A stretch of 39,759 bases of DNA from JAABUE01 sp034431895 (lineage in GTDB: Bacteria > Chloroflexota > Anaerolineae > Anaerolineales > Villigracilaceae), in NCBI GenBank assembly GCA_034431895.1, contig DAOUCM010000356.1, positions 1 through 39,759 on the forward strand, read 5' to 3'. Every line of letters starts with the position of its first letter. Position 1 is the first letter of the stretch. Under the pieces are notes generated by a model. It was not told where the DNA came from. It made no database searches and was given only the letters and a program-made list of their open reading frames with translations. Below, in pieces: positions 39,016 to 39,759 of the stretch. The translations under genes and the position numbers were made by a program.

Positions 39016-39039
39016 CCTACCCCTGGGGGTGCAAGATGA

Positions 39040-39045
39040 TATAAT
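39040..39045 (+). promoter_or_regulatory. -10 element TATAAT before the Ser/Thr kinase
   Basis: Perfect TATAAT 49 bp before the ATG; leader about 43 nt. No clear -35. Confidence 0.5.
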
Positions 39046-39094
39046 CAGCAAATCTTGGGCAAACGCTCATTCGTAGGGAAGAGACTTTGGCTCT

Positions 39095-39759
39095 ATGACA
39101 TTGGAACGCGGCACACTCTTACATAAACGCTATCGCATCGTCGAGATTCTCGGACAAGGCGGTATGGGCTCTGTCTATCGCGCGGTGGACGAGAATCTTG
39201 GGGTAGACGTTGCGGTCAAAGAAAACCTGTTCACGACCGATGAATATGCGCGCCAATTTCGCCTGGAGGCGGTTATTCTGGCCAATTTGCGGCATCCCAA
39301 TTTGCCGCGCGTGTCTGACCATTTCGTGGTGGGTGATCAAGGCCAGTACCTGGTGATGGATTTCATCGAGGGCGAAGATTTGCGCCAGCGCATGGAGCGC
39401 CAGGGAACCGTTTCTGAGGAAGAGGCCATCATGATTGGCGCGGCCATGTGCGATGCCTTGACATACTTGCACACCCGCAAGCCGCCCATCTTGCATCGCG
39501 ATATCAAACCCGGCAATGTCAAAATCACTCCCGATGGTCACATTTTCCTGGTAGATTTCGGCCTGGCCAAGGTGGTACAGGGTAGTCAGGCCACCACGAC
39601 CGGCGCGCGCGCTATGACGCCGGGCTATTCGCCGCCCGAACAATATGGCACCGCACGCACCGATCCGCGCACCGATATTTACTCGCTGGGTGCCACCCTG
39701 TATGCTGCGCTGACCGGCATCATTCCAGAGGACGGTCTGGCGCGCGCCATGGACAATGC
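39095..39759 (+). CDS. Serine/threonine protein kinase (PknB-like), cut by window edge
   Basis: The first 221 codons are visible. A Hanks-type kinase domain starts at once: glycine loop LGQGGMGSVYRA (about 20-31), the ATP-anchoring Lys in VAVKENL, the alpha-C Glu in FRLEAVILANL, the catalytic loop HRDIKPGN (about 131-138), DFG as VDFGLAKV, and the activation segment leading to TPGYSPPEQYG and DIYSLGATLYAALTG. All key residues are intact, so it is an active kinase. The C-terminal half, which usually decides membrane anchoring and sensor domains, is outside the window. It may phosphorylate partners read by the FHA protein at 27913, an inference only. Confidence 0.95.
   Translation, partial: MTLERGTLLHKRYRIVEILGQGGMGSVYRAVDENLGVDVAVKENLFTTDEYARQFRLEAVILANLRHPNLPRVSDHFVVGDQGQYLVMDFIEGEDLRQRMERQGTVSEEEAIMIGAAMCDALTYLHTRKPPILHRDIKPGNVKITPDGHIFLVDFGLAKVVQGSQATTTGARAMTPGYSPPEQYGTARTDPRTDIYSLGATLYAALTGIIPEDGLARAMDN

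Overview
The window looks like chromosomal DNA of a Chloroflexota bacterium, most likely class Anaerolineae. I infer this from the mix of families: an XPB/Ssl2-type helicase-associated protein, DUF4230 and DUF951 proteins, a 7TM-PAS-GAF-GGDEF protein, a TgpA-type transglutaminase and a LipM-type octanoyltransferase, together with a GC-rich, two-stranded layout of short gene clusters. No rRNA, tRNA, CRISPR array, integrase, transposase or prophage gene was seen.

Left part (1-11.3 kb): the first 22 codons of a response regulator leave the left edge. A 780-bp gene-free stretch packed with small hairpins follows, then a helicase-associated protein and a Kbl/BioF-type PLP enzyme. Next is a signalling block: a GAF-GAF-PAS histidine kinase, a metallo-beta-lactamase-fold protein whose metal ligands are mostly replaced, and a convergent diguanylate cyclase (7TM-PAS-GAF-GGDEF).

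Middle (10.2-24.3 kb): a PhnD-like lipoprotein diverges from a DUF4230 protein. These are followed by an octanoyltransferase, ClpC, Era with YhhN, a membrane-anchored CHAT protease fused to an FGE/C-lectin-like domain, an Ogt methyltransferase, a TyrA-like dehydrogenase with a GIY-YIG protein, a purine-type phosphoribosyltransferase, and DUF951 with an MGDG-synthase-like glycosyltransferase.

Right part (24.3-39.8 kb): lamin-tail protein-dnaX-ybaB-recR form one minus-strand unit, as expected for replication and repair genes. Then come an FHA protein convergent with PrmA, a TPR membrane protein with a rhomboid protease, a two-S1-domain protein divergent from a four-helix membrane protein, a lytic transglycosylase, a transglutaminase translationally coupled to an adenylate cyclase, a PAP2 phosphatase, and the start of a Ser/Thr protein kinase.

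Two themes are not explained by the genes alone. First, four genes (11320, 12830, 17297, 37981) have a -10 hexamer exactly 6 bp before the ATG and no Shine-Dalgarno, which predicts leaderless mRNAs. Internal operon genes do carry AGGAG-type sites. Two of these promoters overlap a -10 facing the other way. Second, intergenic spaces hold at least three dispersed palindromic repeat families, each with copies in opposite orientation many kilobases apart. The most unusual protein is the CHAT-TM-FGE fusion at 17637-19925.
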